Position numbers and translations under genes: made by a program | Shown here: positions 17,719-26,780 of the stretch, piece after piece | Layout: each line of letters begins with the position of its first letter | How positions within the stretch are numbered: position 1 is the first letter of the stretch | NCBI RefSeq assembly: GCF_016900045.1 | Contig: NZ_JACSNP010000003.1 | Coordinates: 83,316-147,315 of the forward strand | Length of the DNA stretch: 64,000 nucleotides | Reading direction: 5' to 3' | DNA from: Fusobacterium mortiferum | GTDB lineage: Bacteria; Fusobacteriota; Fusobacteriia; Fusobacteriales; Fusobacteriaceae | The notes under the pieces: model-generated | The model's input: the letters and a program-made list of their open reading frames with translations, nothing else | What the model was told of the DNA's origin: nothing | Databases searched by the model: none

Positions 17719-19365
17719 CTACTCTTGATTATCTTTTTTTCTTTTTTTAGCTCTATCTTTTCCAGATTTTGATTTGCTACTTCCCTCTTCAGATTTATCC
17801 TTTGCTTTTTCAACAAGAGGTTTTTTACCATTTTTTTCTTTTTGGAAAGCTTCTAATATTATCTCAGCTTCTGTAAAAGGAACAGACATAAATGAGAAGT
17901 TTTCAAATACCTCTACATTTTTTATCTTTCTATCATCAACTTTAGATCTCTTTATTACATAATCAACAAGTTTTTTAGGAGTCATTGCATTTTTTCTTCC
18001 TAAAGCTATAAATAATCTAACTTTTCCAGATTTTTCTAATTTAACTTCACTTATCTCATTGTAATTATTTTCATCTAATATATCATCATAAGCATGTTTT
18101 AATAGTGCAGCTACTATATCTAAAGCTTGCTCTCCATTTAATAACTCTTTTGCAAAATCTTTAAAGTTATCATAATTTCCCTCAGCTAAAATCATATTTA
18201 ACTCTTCCATTAATCTAAACTTTTTAGCTTGAATTACATCTTTTATCTCAGGAACTCTCTCTTTTCTTATCTCAGTTTTTACTATTCTTTGAATTTGAAG
18301 TAATCTTCTATACTCTTGTGGAGTTATAAAAGTTATCGCTGTTCCCTCTTTTCCAGCTCTTCCAGTTCTTCCTATTCTATGTACATAGCTTTCAGCCTCT
18401 TGTGGTATAGAATAGTTGATAACATGTGATAGATCGTTTACATCTATTCCTCTTGCTGCTACATCTGTAGCTACAAGAACATTTATCTTCTTAGCTTTAA
18501 ATCTTTTTAATGTAACCTCTCTATAGTTTTGACTGATATCACCATGTAATCCTTCAGCATCGTACCCTCTATCATTTAATTTTCCAACTAAATCATTAGC
18601 ATCATTTTTTGTACGACAGAATACTATTCCATAGAAATCTCTAGTTAAATCTATTATTCTACATAGTGCTTCAAACTTATCTTTCTCCTGTACCTCGAAG
18701 TATATCTGGTCAGTTAAATCTGTAGTTAGCTCTCTTGCTTTTACAGCTAATACCTCATAATCTTTCATATGATTTTTTGCTATTTTCATTATCTCATTAG
18801 GCATAGTTGCTGAGAAAAATAACATTCTCTTATCCTCATTTGTAGCCTCTAAAATTTTCTCTATATCCTCTACGAATCCCATATTTAACATCTCATCAGC
18901 TTCGTCTAGAATAAAGTATTTAAGATTTTGAAGTTTTATTAACTTTCTATCCATTAAATCCATAACTCTTCCAGGAGTTCCTACTATTATATCAGTTCCC
19001 TTTTTTAATTGTCTGATTTGAAACTCTATAGATTGCCCTCCATAAACAGGAGTTATTCTTATTTTTTTACCATGAGCTAGACTGTTCATCTCCTCTGCTA
19101 CTTGTAGTGCAAGCTCTCTAGTTGGAGCTAATACAATTGCTTGAATATTCTTATCAGCTTCAAAGTTTTCTAAAATTGGTAAAGAAAAAGCAGCTGTTTT
19201 TCCTGTTCCAGTTTGAGCCTGTCCTATTATATCTTTATCTCCATTTAAAAGAGCTGGTATTGTTAAAGCTTGTATTGGAGTTGGTTGCTCATATCCCTTT
19301 TTTGCCAAAGCCTTTAATGTTTTTTCACTCAACCCTAATTCTCTAAACTTTTCTAATTTTTCCAT
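17719..19365 (-). CDS. DEAD-box ATP-dependent RNA helicase with C-terminal RNA-binding domain
   Basis: A 548-residue CshA/DeaD-type helicase that remodels structured RNA in ribosome assembly, mRNA decay and cold adaptation. Motifs in order: the Q motif (PTPIQ, about 28-32), AQTGTGKT (50-57), PTRELALQ, DEAD (154-157), SAT (185-187), and HRIGRTGRAGKEG in domain 2. Past about residue 400 come a helical linker and a DbpA-like RNA-binding domain (RLFIALGRKNAMTPKKLVDYVIK), ending in a Lys/Ser-rich basic tail. It is monocistronic, with its own promoter at 19559, a leader of about 190 bases and a terminator. The exact orthologue is not assigned. Confidence 0.94.
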   Translation of the reverse strand: MEKLEKFRELGLSEKTLKALAKKGYEQPTPIQALTIPALLNGDKDIIGQAQTGTGKTAAFSLPILENFEADKNIQAIVLAPTRELALQVAEEMNSLAHGKKIRITPVYGGQSIEFQIRQLKKGTDIIVGTPGRVMDLMDRKLIKLQNLKYFILDEADEMLNMGFVEDIEKILEATNEDKRMLFFSATMPNEIMKIAKNHMKDYEVLAVKARELTTDLTDQIYFEVQEKDKFEALCRIIDLTRDFYGIVFCRTKNDANDLVGKLNDRGYDAEGLHGDISQNYREVTLKRFKAKKINVLVATDVAARGIDVNDLSHVINYSIPQEAESYVHRIGRTGRAGKEGTAITFITPQEYRRLLQIQRIVKTEIRKERVPEIKDVIQAKKFRLMEELNMILAEGNYDNFKDFAKELLNGEQALDIVAALLKHAYDDILDENNYNEISEVKLEKSGKVRLFIALGRKNAMTPKKLVDYVIKRSKVDDRKIKNVEVFENFSFMSVPFTEAEIILEAFQKEKNGKKPLVEKAKDKSEEGSSKSKSGKDRAKKRKKDNQE

Positions 19366-19411
19366 TATTCACGTCCTTATAATCTAAAATTCATCATTAA
19401 ACACCGCAGTG

Positions 19412-19446
19412 TCCTATAATATAATGATAACTGTTTTATTATAGGA
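19412..19446 (-). promoter_or_regulatory. Hairpin in the 5' leader of the DEAD-box helicase
   Basis: A perfect 10-base inverted repeat, TCCTATAATA and TATTATAGGA, with a 15-base loop, lies 47 bases before the helicase start in its transcribed leader. There is no T tract, so it is not a terminator. Long structured leaders are common in cold-shock and helicase genes. A regulatory role here is inferred. Confidence 0.4.
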
Positions 19447-19558
19447 ATCCCCTCTGTTCAAATTTTATATAAGCATTTAGCGGATAAAAAGATTAATAAA
19501 TTTTTTATTAATTTATAATTCAGAGAATAATCCTATATTTTTTTATACAGTATGATAT

Positions 19559-19588
19559 ATTGTAACATACTTTTCAAATAATTGTAAG
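19559..19588 (-). promoter_or_regulatory. Promoter of the DEAD-box helicase gene
   Basis: On the minus strand CTTACA (19583-19588), an 18-base spacer, then TACAAT (19559-19564) preceded by TGT (extended -10). Transcription would start near 19552, giving a leader of about 187 bases. Confidence 0.55.
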
Positions 19589-19646
19589 TCTTTTTATTTA
19601 TTTCTCAAAATTTTTATTAAAAATATGTTTTAAAACCGTTTATCTA

Positions 19647-20192
19647 CTAATTAAAATACTCCTGAAATAAGATATTTTCCTCTAAATCTCTAATTTCAAA
19701 TTTCTCTTCATCTAAAATAGCGAAACTATTTTTACTTCCATTTTTAGGTAATGAGATCGAACCTGGATTTAAAAAGTATTTTCCATCTTTTTTTTCTAAC
19801 ATTGGTATATGAAAATGACCATATAGCATAATATCTCCTTCTGACATATGAAGAGGATTGTCCATATTATATATATGACCATGTGTTAGATAGACTCTTC
19901 TTCCACCTAAATATATCATAGTATAGTCACTCATAATCGGATACTTTAAAACCATTTGATCAACTTCACTATCACAATTCCCTCTTATTGCTATAATCCT
20001 GTCTTTATAGCTATTCAAAATCTCTATTACATCCTTAGGAGAGTAATCCTTTGGTAAAGGATTTCTAGGTCCATGATATAATTCATCTCCTAATATTACT
20101 AATTTATCATACCCTCCCTTTTCAAATATCTCTATCGCTTTTTTCAAGTAATAAAGTGACCCATGAATATCAGAAATAATAAATAATCTCAT
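19647..20192 (-). CDS. YfcE/MJ0936-family metallophosphodiesterase
   Basis: A 181-residue calcineurin-like phosphodiesterase of the YfcE group. Metal ligands are visible in the opening motif ISDIHGS (Asp8, His10), in VILGDELYHGPRN, in RGNCDSE, and in LTHGHIY and YGHFHIP. The end LNPGSISLPKNG is a family signature. It hydrolyses phosphodiesters in vitro; the cellular substrate is unknown. The ATG at 20190-20192 follows AAAGGAGGAG. A further 10 in-frame codons upstream run into a hairpin and are rejected. It is the last gene of the lpxK-nadD operon. Confidence 0.92.
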   Translation of the reverse strand: MRLFIISDIHGSLYYLKKAIEIFEKGGYDKLVILGDELYHGPRNPLPKDYSPKDVIEILNSYKDRIIAIRGNCDSEVDQMVLKYPIMSDYTMIYLGGRRVYLTHGHIYNMDNPLHMSEGDIMLYGHFHIPMLEKKDGKYFLNPGSISLPKNGSKNSFAILDEEKFEIRDLEENILFQEYFN

Positions 20193-20204
20193 AACTCCTC
20201 CTTT

Positions 20205-20236
20205 TGAAAATAGGACTGTCATAGATTAACAGTCCT
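20205..20236 (-). terminator. Intercistronic hairpin between nadD and the YfcE-like gene
   Basis: On the minus strand AGGACTGT (20229-20236) pairs with ACAGTCCT (20212-20219) over a 9-base loop, followed by ATTTTC. It lies between the nadD stop and the ribosome site of the next gene. It is probably a partial terminator that lowers expression of the phosphodiesterase. Confidence 0.55.
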
Positions 20237-20244
20237 TTACATTT

Positions 20245-20811
20245 TTAATTATATAACTTATTTTCTTTTATAAACTCTGCTACTCTTTCTGGAACTAGCT
20301 CAGATATATCTTCACCATTTTTTATTCTTTCTCTTATCATCGTTGATGATATATTATATAGTGGTGTATCTAGATAAATTATATTTCTATCTTCAACTCC
20401 ACCCACATATCCTTCTCTACGAAAAACAATAACTTTACTTAACTCTAATATCTTTTTATAATCCTTCCATTTCGAAAAATTATATGCTGAATCCTCTCCT
20501 ATTATCTCATAAAATTCATTATGTCCACCATAATAAGAGATTATTTTTTTCAAGGTGTCAACTGTATAAGAAGTTTTTTTACTCTTTATCTCAATATCTG
20601 AAACTACTATTTTATCTTCACCTTCAAAAGCTAATTCACACATCTTTTTTCTTAGTTCACCACTCAACATAATATCTGCCCTATGTGATGCTTTTCCAAC
20701 TGGAATTATTATTATCTTATCTAAGTTCATCTTTTCTAGAATAAATTTTACTATCTCCACATGAGCTCTATGTATTGGGTTAAAACTCCCACCATATATT
20801 CCTATTCTCAT
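20245..20811 (-). CDS. nadD: Nicotinate-nucleotide adenylyltransferase
   Basis: Converts nicotinate mononucleotide and ATP to deamido-NAD in NAD biosynthesis. The 188 residues open with GIYGGSFNPIHRAH (4-17), which carries the nucleotidyltransferase HxGH-like His14 and His17. Also present are IIPVGKASHR, EIIGEDSAYNFSKWKDY and the C-terminal ISSTMIRERI motif (the ISSTxIR signature). It overlaps the upstream EIIA gene by four bases, indicating translational coupling. Confidence 0.95.
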   Translation of the reverse strand: MRIGIYGGSFNPIHRAHVEIVKFILEKMNLDKIIIIPVGKASHRADIMLSGELRKKMCELAFEGEDKIVVSDIEIKSKKTSYTVDTLKKIISYYGGHNEFYEIIGEDSAYNFSKWKDYKKILELSKVIVFRREGYVGGVEDRNIIYLDTPLYNISSTMIRERIKNGEDISELVPERVAEFIKENKLYN

Positions 20812-21257
20812 TTTAACTCCGCAATAGCCTCAAGAAGTTCTTGATAATTTGTTGCACATGTTACAGCTTCTCTCAATTTCTTATCTCTAAAAGTTCTAAC
20901 TAGTTCAGAAACTAAGTGTAGATACTCTTTATTTTGTCCCTTTGGTGCACCAACTAAAATTACTATCTTTACACCTTCACCATCAGGAGAATTAAAATCT
21001 ACTCTATGCTCTAATAACCCTATAGCTACTACTATTTTGTCTATTTTTTCACTTCTTGCATGAGGAATGGCAATTCCCTGCCCTATACCAGTACTACCTA
21101 ATTCTTCTCTAGCTAATATATTTTCATAAAAGTGGTTTTCATCTTTCAGAGCATCACTATTCTCTCTTATTAAATCAACTAAAATTTTCAAAGCTTCATT
21201 CTTACTATGTTTTCCTTTTATATAGGTAATTAGCTTACTATTAAAATATTTTAACAT
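20808..21257 (-). CDS. PTS EIIA domain protein (fructose/nitrogen type)
   Basis: A 149-residue stand-alone EIIA of the PtsN/fructose superfamily. The phosphorylated His66 is in GIAIPHARSEK, and the surrounding GSTGIGQG and VLVGAPKGQNKEYLHLVSEL elements are typical. No EIIB or EIIC gene is adjacent. It lies between an orphan gene and nadD in an lpxK-headed operon, so a regulatory (EIIA-Ntr-like) role is as likely as sugar transport. The start has AGGAGG at good spacing. Confidence 0.88.
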   Translation of the reverse strand: MLKYFNSKLITYIKGKHSKNEALKILVDLIRENSDALKDENHFYENILAREELGSTGIGQGIAIPHARSEKIDKIVVAIGLLEHRVDFNSPDGEGVKIVILVGAPKGQNKEYLHLVSELVRTFRDKKLREAVTCATNYQELLEAIAELK

Positions 21258-21265
21258 CTATCCTC

Positions 21266-22060
21266 CTATAAAAAAACATTTAAAACTCTTTTCTCTATAT
21301 CTTTAAGAGGAGTGTATAACTTTTTACTCTCTATCATAGCTTTTAATTTTCCAAGTATCTTTTCCCTATTATCAACCTCTACAACATCAATAAGTGCTAA
21401 AGAAGTAAGAATTTGTAACCCTTCTAAACTTTCTAATAATTCTTTATTTAAAAAAAGTTCTGACCTTAACTCCTCCACACTTCCTAAATAACTTTCTGCA
21501 TTCTCATAAAAAGCTGTATTATCCCTTGATTTTGTCATATATGATATAAAAATATAGAAAATATTTTCATTGTACTCTTTCATTAATTCTTTTACGCTTA
21601 AGACCATTAATGGTTTTATATTATCATCACCTATTAGGGCAAAGTTAGAAGAAATTTTAAAAAATGTTTCTCTATCTCTTAAAAATAGTTCCTTTCCATA
21701 TCTTTTTGAAAACTCTAAATTACCATTAAAAAGTGTCTTTATATAATTTAACTTTACCTTTTCAATATCTAAATTAGAATATCTCTCTATCTTATCTAAG
21801 TTTTGTCTCTCTTTAATATCACAAGAGTTCAATAATACCTCTACATAATCATCTTCTGTCTTTAAAAAAGAAAAAACAGGTAAAGCAAAATTACCCTTCT
21901 TTCTTTTTATATCTCCCTTTGTATCAATAGTTAAATACGATCTTTTATCTAAAAACTGAGCACTTTCACTCAAAACTTCTATTTTTCCACTTTCTTTTAA
22001 ATAAGATCTAAGATTTTTCTCATCTTTTTCTCTTATTATATCAAGCATATTATACTGCAT
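21266..22060 (-). CDS. Uncharacterised protein in the lpxK-nadD operon
   Basis: A 264-residue, largely helical, charged protein with no signal peptide, membrane segment or catalytic motif that I recognise. The N-terminus (MLDIIREKDEKNLRSYLKESGKI) is amphipathic. A beta-rich stretch at about 50-85 is followed by repeated helices rich in Leu, Lys and Glu. Its start overlaps the end of lpxK by 11 bases and the EIIA gene follows eight bases later, so it is translated as part of this operon. A second in-frame ATG lies 12 bases downstream. Its function cannot be stated. Confidence 0.8.
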   Translation of the reverse strand: MQYNMLDIIREKDEKNLRSYLKESGKIEVLSESAQFLDKRSYLTIDTKGDIKRKKGNFALPVFSFLKTEDDYVEVLLNSCDIKERQNLDKIERYSNLDIEKVKLNYIKTLFNGNLEFSKRYGKELFLRDRETFFKISSNFALIGDDNIKPLMVLSVKELMKEYNENIFYIFISYMTKSRDNTAFYENAESYLGSVEELRSELFLNKELLESLEGLQILTSLALIDVVEVDNREKILGKLKAMIESKKLYTPLKDIEKRVLNVFL

Positions 22061-23072
22061 TATTTACATTTCCTCCAATTCCTTTTAAACAATTATCCTC
22101 TAAAATAGTAAACTCTATTTTTAAAACGAAAAAGTTCTCCATATTCATATCTGTAGGTAATTTTACAAGATCTTTTTCTGTCATAATTATAAATGATGCC
22201 TTCATACTTTCAGCACGTCTTTGTATCAGCTCTATATCTTTTCTTTTAAAATTATGATGATCCATAAAATCAACTCTTTCTATATATGAGGGCTCCAAAG
22301 ATATTACTGTTTTTTCAAAATTTAGTGGATTAGCTAATCCTGAAAAAAGAAGTACCCTCTTTCCTTTTACCCAGAAAAGAGGTTTTTGATTTCCTTTTAA
22401 ATCACATAGAGAAGTTACTCCATGCTTTGCTGTAGAAACCTCTTTTCCACTCTTCTTTTTTAAATATTTTTTTATTCTCTCTACTTCTCTTTCACTTACC
22501 AAATCTGATTTTGTTATGATAAACTCTGTAGCTCTCTTTGCTCCCTTTTTAAAGTCTTCTCTCAACATACCTTTAGGCAGAACCTCTCCCCAACCAAATG
22601 GATTAGTTGCATCTATCAAAACTATATCTCTATCTCTATAAAGCTTTCTGTGTTGAAATCCATCATCTAGAACAATAGTATCTATATCAAAATGTTTTTT
22701 AGCAAAAAGACACCCTTTGTATCTATTTGAGCTGACAACTATAGGAACTTTTAAATTCAAGGCATGAATGAATGGCTCATCTCCACTCTCTCTAGCAGTT
22801 GCAAAAATTTCATAACCATCACTCACTAATAGAGGTTCTCTTTTTCTTTTTCCTCTATAACCTCTTGAAACAACAGCCACTTTCCTTCCCATTTTTTGCA
22901 ACTTTTTTACAAAATATTGTACAGCTGGTGTCTTTCCTGTTCCACCTACAGTTATATTACCTATACAGATAATCTCTACTCCCTCTACTCTCCTTATTGG
23001 TAAAATTCTCTTATCATAAAGAAAATTTCTAAGGGAAGTTATGAGGTAATATATATATGCTAATATTCTCAT
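22050..23072 (-). CDS. lpxK: Tetraacyldisaccharide 4'-kinase
   Basis: Inner-membrane-associated kinase that phosphorylates the 4' position of the lipid A disaccharide; its presence implies an LPS-bearing outer membrane. The 340-residue length is normal. It has an N-terminal hydrophobic helix, the P-loop GNITVGGTGKTP (38-49), VVSRGYRG, DDGFQHRKLYRD and VLPKGMLRE, all LpxK signatures. ATG 23070-23072 has GAGGAG upstream. A strong promoter lies at 23105. The orphan gene, EIIA, nadD and a phosphodiesterase follow in one operon. Confidence 0.96.
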   Translation of the reverse strand: MRILAYIYYLITSLRNFLYDKRILPIRRVEGVEIICIGNITVGGTGKTPAVQYFVKKLQKMGRKVAVVSRGYRGKRKREPLLVSDGYEIFATARESGDEPFIHALNLKVPIVVSSNRYKGCLFAKKHFDIDTIVLDDGFQHRKLYRDRDIVLIDATNPFGWGEVLPKGMLREDFKKGAKRATEFIITKSDLVSEREVERIKKYLKKKSGKEVSTAKHGVTSLCDLKGNQKPLFWVKGKRVLLFSGLANPLNFEKTVISLEPSYIERVDFMDHHNFKRKDIELIQRRAESMKASFIIMTEKDLVKLPTDMNMENFFVLKIEFTILEDNCLKGIGGNVNNAV

Positions 23073-23104
23073 TATTACTCCTCAAATAAAATGTTCTACT
23101 TTAT

Positions 23105-23134
23105 ATTTTAACCTTAGAAAAAGTAAAAAGTCAA
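23105..23134 (-). promoter_or_regulatory. Promoter of the lpxK-nadD operon
   Basis: On the minus strand TTGACT (23129-23134), an 18-base spacer, then TAAAAT (23105-23110); each hexamer matches the consensus at five of six positions. It lies about 35 bases before the lpxK start, in the only gap after smc. Confidence 0.7.
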
Positions 23135-23207
23135 GGAATTTTCCCAAAGAATTTTCTTTATATTTGTTAGAGCTTTATATATCTAGATTTTAATAAGGAC
23201 TTTCATT

Positions 23208-26200
23208 TTAAAATTTTACTGGTACAATTTTCGATATTCCTATCTCTTTATTCATAGTTACTCCAAAGATACTCTCTGACTCTCTCATAGTATCTTTATT
23301 GTGAGTAATTAAAATAAATTGAGATTTATCTGTGAACTCCTTTAATTTTCCTATTAACTTTCTAGTATTTTTTTCATCTAAAGCCGCTTCTATCTCATCT
23401 AGGAAAGTAAATGGACTTGGTTTAAACATAAATATCCCCATTATAAATGCAATAGCAACCATTGATTTTTCTCCACCAGAAAGTAGTGAGAGAGATTGTC
23501 TTTTCTTATTTTTAAACTTAACAAATATCTCTACTCCACACTCATCAAAATTATCTGGATTATTTAGTATCAATTTTCCTTCTGCGTTATTTATAGTTTC
23601 CATACACATTTTATTAAAGTTTTCATCTATAGCTTTATATGCTGTAAAAAATCTACTATGTATAGTTTCATCAATCTCTTTTATAAGTTCTAAAAGTACA
23701 TTTTTTCCCTTTGTTAAGTCCTCTCTTTGAGTTGCTAAAAAGTTATATTTCTCATTTAACTCTTTAAACTCTTCAATAGCAAGTAAATTCACTGCTTGGA
23801 AATTTTTTAATCTACTATCTAATGTTTTAAATCTCTCTTTACTCTCTTTTAAATTCTCCACTTCAATAGTAATTGCTTCTATCTCTTTAAGATTTTCTAA
23901 GCCCTCTTTTAATCTCTCTAGGTCCCCATTCAATCTTATAAGCAATTCATCAACTTTGTTTAAACTGTCTCTTTTATGTAAAAGATAGCTCTCTACCTCT
24001 TTTCTCTTTTTAAGAAGTTCTCTCTCCTCAACTCCAAGCTCTTCGTTCAGTTTTTTCTTTTCAACAATCTCTATATTTTCACTTTCATATTTCTGAACTT
24101 TTTCATCTATCTCTTTTATTAAAGTTTGCTCTAAATTCTCTAGTTTTTCAATCTCTTTTTGTAAGAAAGATATCTTTTGAGTTAACTCCTCTCTCTCAAA
24201 ATTCAATATCTCAAAATCTTTTTTCTCTCTTTCTCTCTCTCTTTCTATTTGATTTACTCTATCTTGTACATTTAGATATACTATTTTCTTATCTGAAAAT
24301 TCTGCTCTTTTTTGAGTTATAACTCCATTTATCTCCTGAGCTTTTACTATATCTCCCTCTTCCTCTTGTTTTAATTTTTCAACTATTAAAACTATTTTTT
24401 CCATCTCATCATTAGAGGTATTTATTTTCTTTTCAAACTCTTCATTGTATTTTATCTCTTCCTCTAACTCTATCTTTATGGTTCTTATCTCTTTACTTAT
24501 TCTCTCTACCTTAGCTCCATTATCCTCATAATACTCTTTGGCTACTCTTACCTGCTTTCTTAATTCCTCTTCTGCACTATCTATCTTATCAATCTCATTC
24601 TCAAAGTTTTCTAACTCTTTACTTAATCTATTTTGTTCCTCCACACCTTTTGAAATAACCTCTTTTAACTCTTCAACCTTTTCCTTTAGATGTTTAATCT
24701 CTCTTTTTCTTTCAAAAAGTTGGCTAGCTGTAGAGTTTCCTGAATCTCCCCCTGTAATTCTTCCTCTTGAGCTAAGTAATTCTCCACCTAAGGTTACAAC
24801 ATTTCCAGAAAACATCGAATTTTTTATAATTTTTAAAGCTACATCCATATTTTCAACAACAAGTAGATTTCCAAGGATAAAATCCACTACTATTTTATAT
24901 CTCTCAGATGTTTCAACTAGCTCTGATGCAAGTCCAATTACTCCATCTATATTCAATTTGATATCTTTTTTGGCTCCTACTTTTATTGTATCTAAAGCTA
25001 AGAAAGATGCTCTTCCTACTTTCTTCTCTTTCAATAAATTTATTGCCCTTTTAGCTACCTCACTTGTAGATACTATGATATCTTGAATATTTCCAGGTAC
25101 TCCAGCTTCTACTGCTTTCATATATCTCTCTGGAATGTTTACAAGGGAGATAAATACTCCTTCAACTCCTTCAATTTTACTATTTAGTACCTCTTTTACC
25201 CCTTTAAAAAATCCCTCATTATTCTCTTCTAATCTAAGTAAGGCCTGTAGTTTTGATGAGTATCTCTTTTCATCATAATCTGAAGTTCTTATGATCTCAG
25301 AAAGCTTATTCATTCTTTGGCTTGATTTACTAATCTCTTGCTCTAAAAACTCCCCTCTTACCTTTATCTCTTCAAGATTTTTATTTTTTTCATCTAATGC
25401 TTTCTTTGACTTATCCCTCTCAGTTTCAGCATCGATCATCTTTTTATTAGTTATTTCTAACTCTTCTTTTAAAGAGTTTATTTTATTACTACTTCCTTTT
25501 ACCCTTCTATTAGAGTTTTCAATCTCGTTAATAAGCTTCATTCTTTCGATCTCTAACTCCATAACCTTTCTCTTCTTTATCTCTCTTGCAGTATTAAAAT
25601 CCTCCCTTTCTTTCTCCAATTCCTTTATCTCTTTTTCAAAATCTTGGTTTTCCTTTGAAAGAGTCTCTATTTTTTCTGCTATTGCAGTAGCTTCTTTTTC
25701 TAATTCAGATAGAGCTTTTCTCTTCTCTTCAATCTTTATTTCTCCCTGTTTCAATCTATCCTCTCTATCAATTATATCTCTTTTATAGCTAGAACATCTT
25801 TCACTAACCCTCACTTTTTCCTTTTCTTTCTCATCAATCTCCTGCTTTAGCTCTTGATTCTTATTTCCACTCTCTTCTATATAAGTTTTTAATTCAACTT
25901 TATTTTTATCTATCTCCTCTAATCTTAACTCTATACTTTTGAATTCACTTTGAAGTCCCTCTGTTTCTTTAACTAAGTTCTCTTTATCTACACTATTCTT
26001 TTCTAACTCTTTATCTTTACTTTCATACTCACAAAGATATATCCCCTTAGCTAATGAATCTCTATTATCTTTTAGTTTTAAATACTCCTGTGCTTTTTCA
26101 GCTTGTTTTTCTACTTTTTCTCTATTTTCTCCTACCTCTCTAAGTACTAAATCTATCTTTTCTAACTCTCCATCTACATTTTCAAGATTCTTTACTGCTT

Positions 26201-26726
26201 CATTTTTCTGTCCCTGGAATTTTTTTATCCCTGCTGCTTCCTCAATTATTCCCTTTATCTCTTTTGATGAAGAACCTATTATTCTCTCTACCTTTCCTTG
26301 TCCTATTACAGAGTATGCACTCTTTCCCACTCCTGTATCTAAGAAAAGATTTCCAATATCTTTTAATCTAGCTTTTGAATCATTAATATAGTACTCGTTT
26401 TCTCCAGATGAATATAACTTTCTAGTTATTTTTACCTCTTCACTTTCAATTTGTAAAAAAGAATCTCCATTATCTATATACAATGAAACCTCAGCAAAAC
26501 TCATTGCCTTTTTATCTTTTCCTCCAGAAAATATTATATCCGCACTCTCTTTAGCTCTAATATTTTTATATGATTGCTCTCCTAATACCCAAAGTACAGC
26601 ATCTAGTATGTTAGATTTTCCACTTCCATTTGGTCCCACTATCGAAGTTAATCCTCTATTAAACTCTATATATACTCTCTCTCCAAAAGACTTAAAACCA
26701 AAAATCTCAACTGCCTTTAAAAACAT
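23208..26726 (-). CDS. smc: Chromosome segregation protein SMC
   Basis: SMC ATPase of the bacterial condensin that organises and segregates the chromosome together with ScpA and ScpB. The 1172 residues have the full architecture: Walker A GPNGSGKSN (31-39), a long coiled coil (about 165-500), a hinge with GVIGLASELVE and GRITGGDSG near 510-670, a second coiled coil, then the signature LSLLSGGEKSMVAIAF and Walker B FLDEIEAALDE at the C-terminal head. scpA and scpB are not in the window. A small Cys-rich protein gene lies 54 bases upstream, probably in the same transcript. Confidence 0.98.
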   Translation of the reverse strand: MFLKAVEIFGFKSFGERVYIEFNRGLTSIVGPNGSGKSNILDAVLWVLGEQSYKNIRAKESADIIFSGGKDKKAMSFAEVSLYIDNGDSFLQIESEEVKITRKLYSSGENEYYINDSKARLKDIGNLFLDTGVGKSAYSVIGQGKVERIIGSSSKEIKGIIEEAAGIKKFQGQKNEAVKNLENVDGELEKIDLVLREVGENREKVEKQAEKAQEYLKLKDNRDSLAKGIYLCEYESKDKELEKNSVDKENLVKETEGLQSEFKSIELRLEEIDKNKVELKTYIEESGNKNQELKQEIDEKEKEKVRVSERCSSYKRDIIDREDRLKQGEIKIEEKRKALSELEKEATAIAEKIETLSKENQDFEKEIKELEKEREDFNTAREIKKRKVMELEIERMKLINEIENSNRRVKGSSNKINSLKEELEITNKKMIDAETERDKSKKALDEKNKNLEEIKVRGEFLEQEISKSSQRMNKLSEIIRTSDYDEKRYSSKLQALLRLEENNEGFFKGVKEVLNSKIEGVEGVFISLVNIPERYMKAVEAGVPGNIQDIIVSTSEVAKRAINLLKEKKVGRASFLALDTIKVGAKKDIKLNIDGVIGLASELVETSERYKIVVDFILGNLLVVENMDVALKIIKNSMFSGNVVTLGGELLSSRGRITGGDSGNSTASQLFERKREIKHLKEKVEELKEVISKGVEEQNRLSKELENFENEIDKIDSAEEELRKQVRVAKEYYEDNGAKVERISKEIRTIKIELEEEIKYNEEFEKKINTSNDEMEKIVLIVEKLKQEEEGDIVKAQEINGVITQKRAEFSDKKIVYLNVQDRVNQIEREREREKKDFEILNFEREELTQKISFLQKEIEKLENLEQTLIKEIDEKVQKYESENIEIVEKKKLNEELGVEERELLKKRKEVESYLLHKRDSLNKVDELLIRLNGDLERLKEGLENLKEIEAITIEVENLKESKERFKTLDSRLKNFQAVNLLAIEEFKELNEKYNFLATQREDLTKGKNVLLELIKEIDETIHSRFFTAYKAIDENFNKMCMETINNAEGKLILNNPDNFDECGVEIFVKFKNKKRQSLSLLSGGEKSMVAIAFIMGIFMFKPSPFTFLDEIEAALDEKNTRKLIGKLKEFTDKSQFILITHNKDTMRESESIFGVTMNKEIGISKIVPVKF

Positions 26727-26780
26727 TTCTCCTCCTAGTAATTTTTAATACCTTCTTCTCTTCTAACTATTTAAACTCTC

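Noticed and set aside
24538..25086. A 182-codon open frame on the plus strand inside smc
   Set aside because: It is antisense to the coiled-coil region of SMC. Its Ser/Phe-rich translation is what the complement of Lys/Glu-rich codons gives, and it has no ribosome site or family motif.
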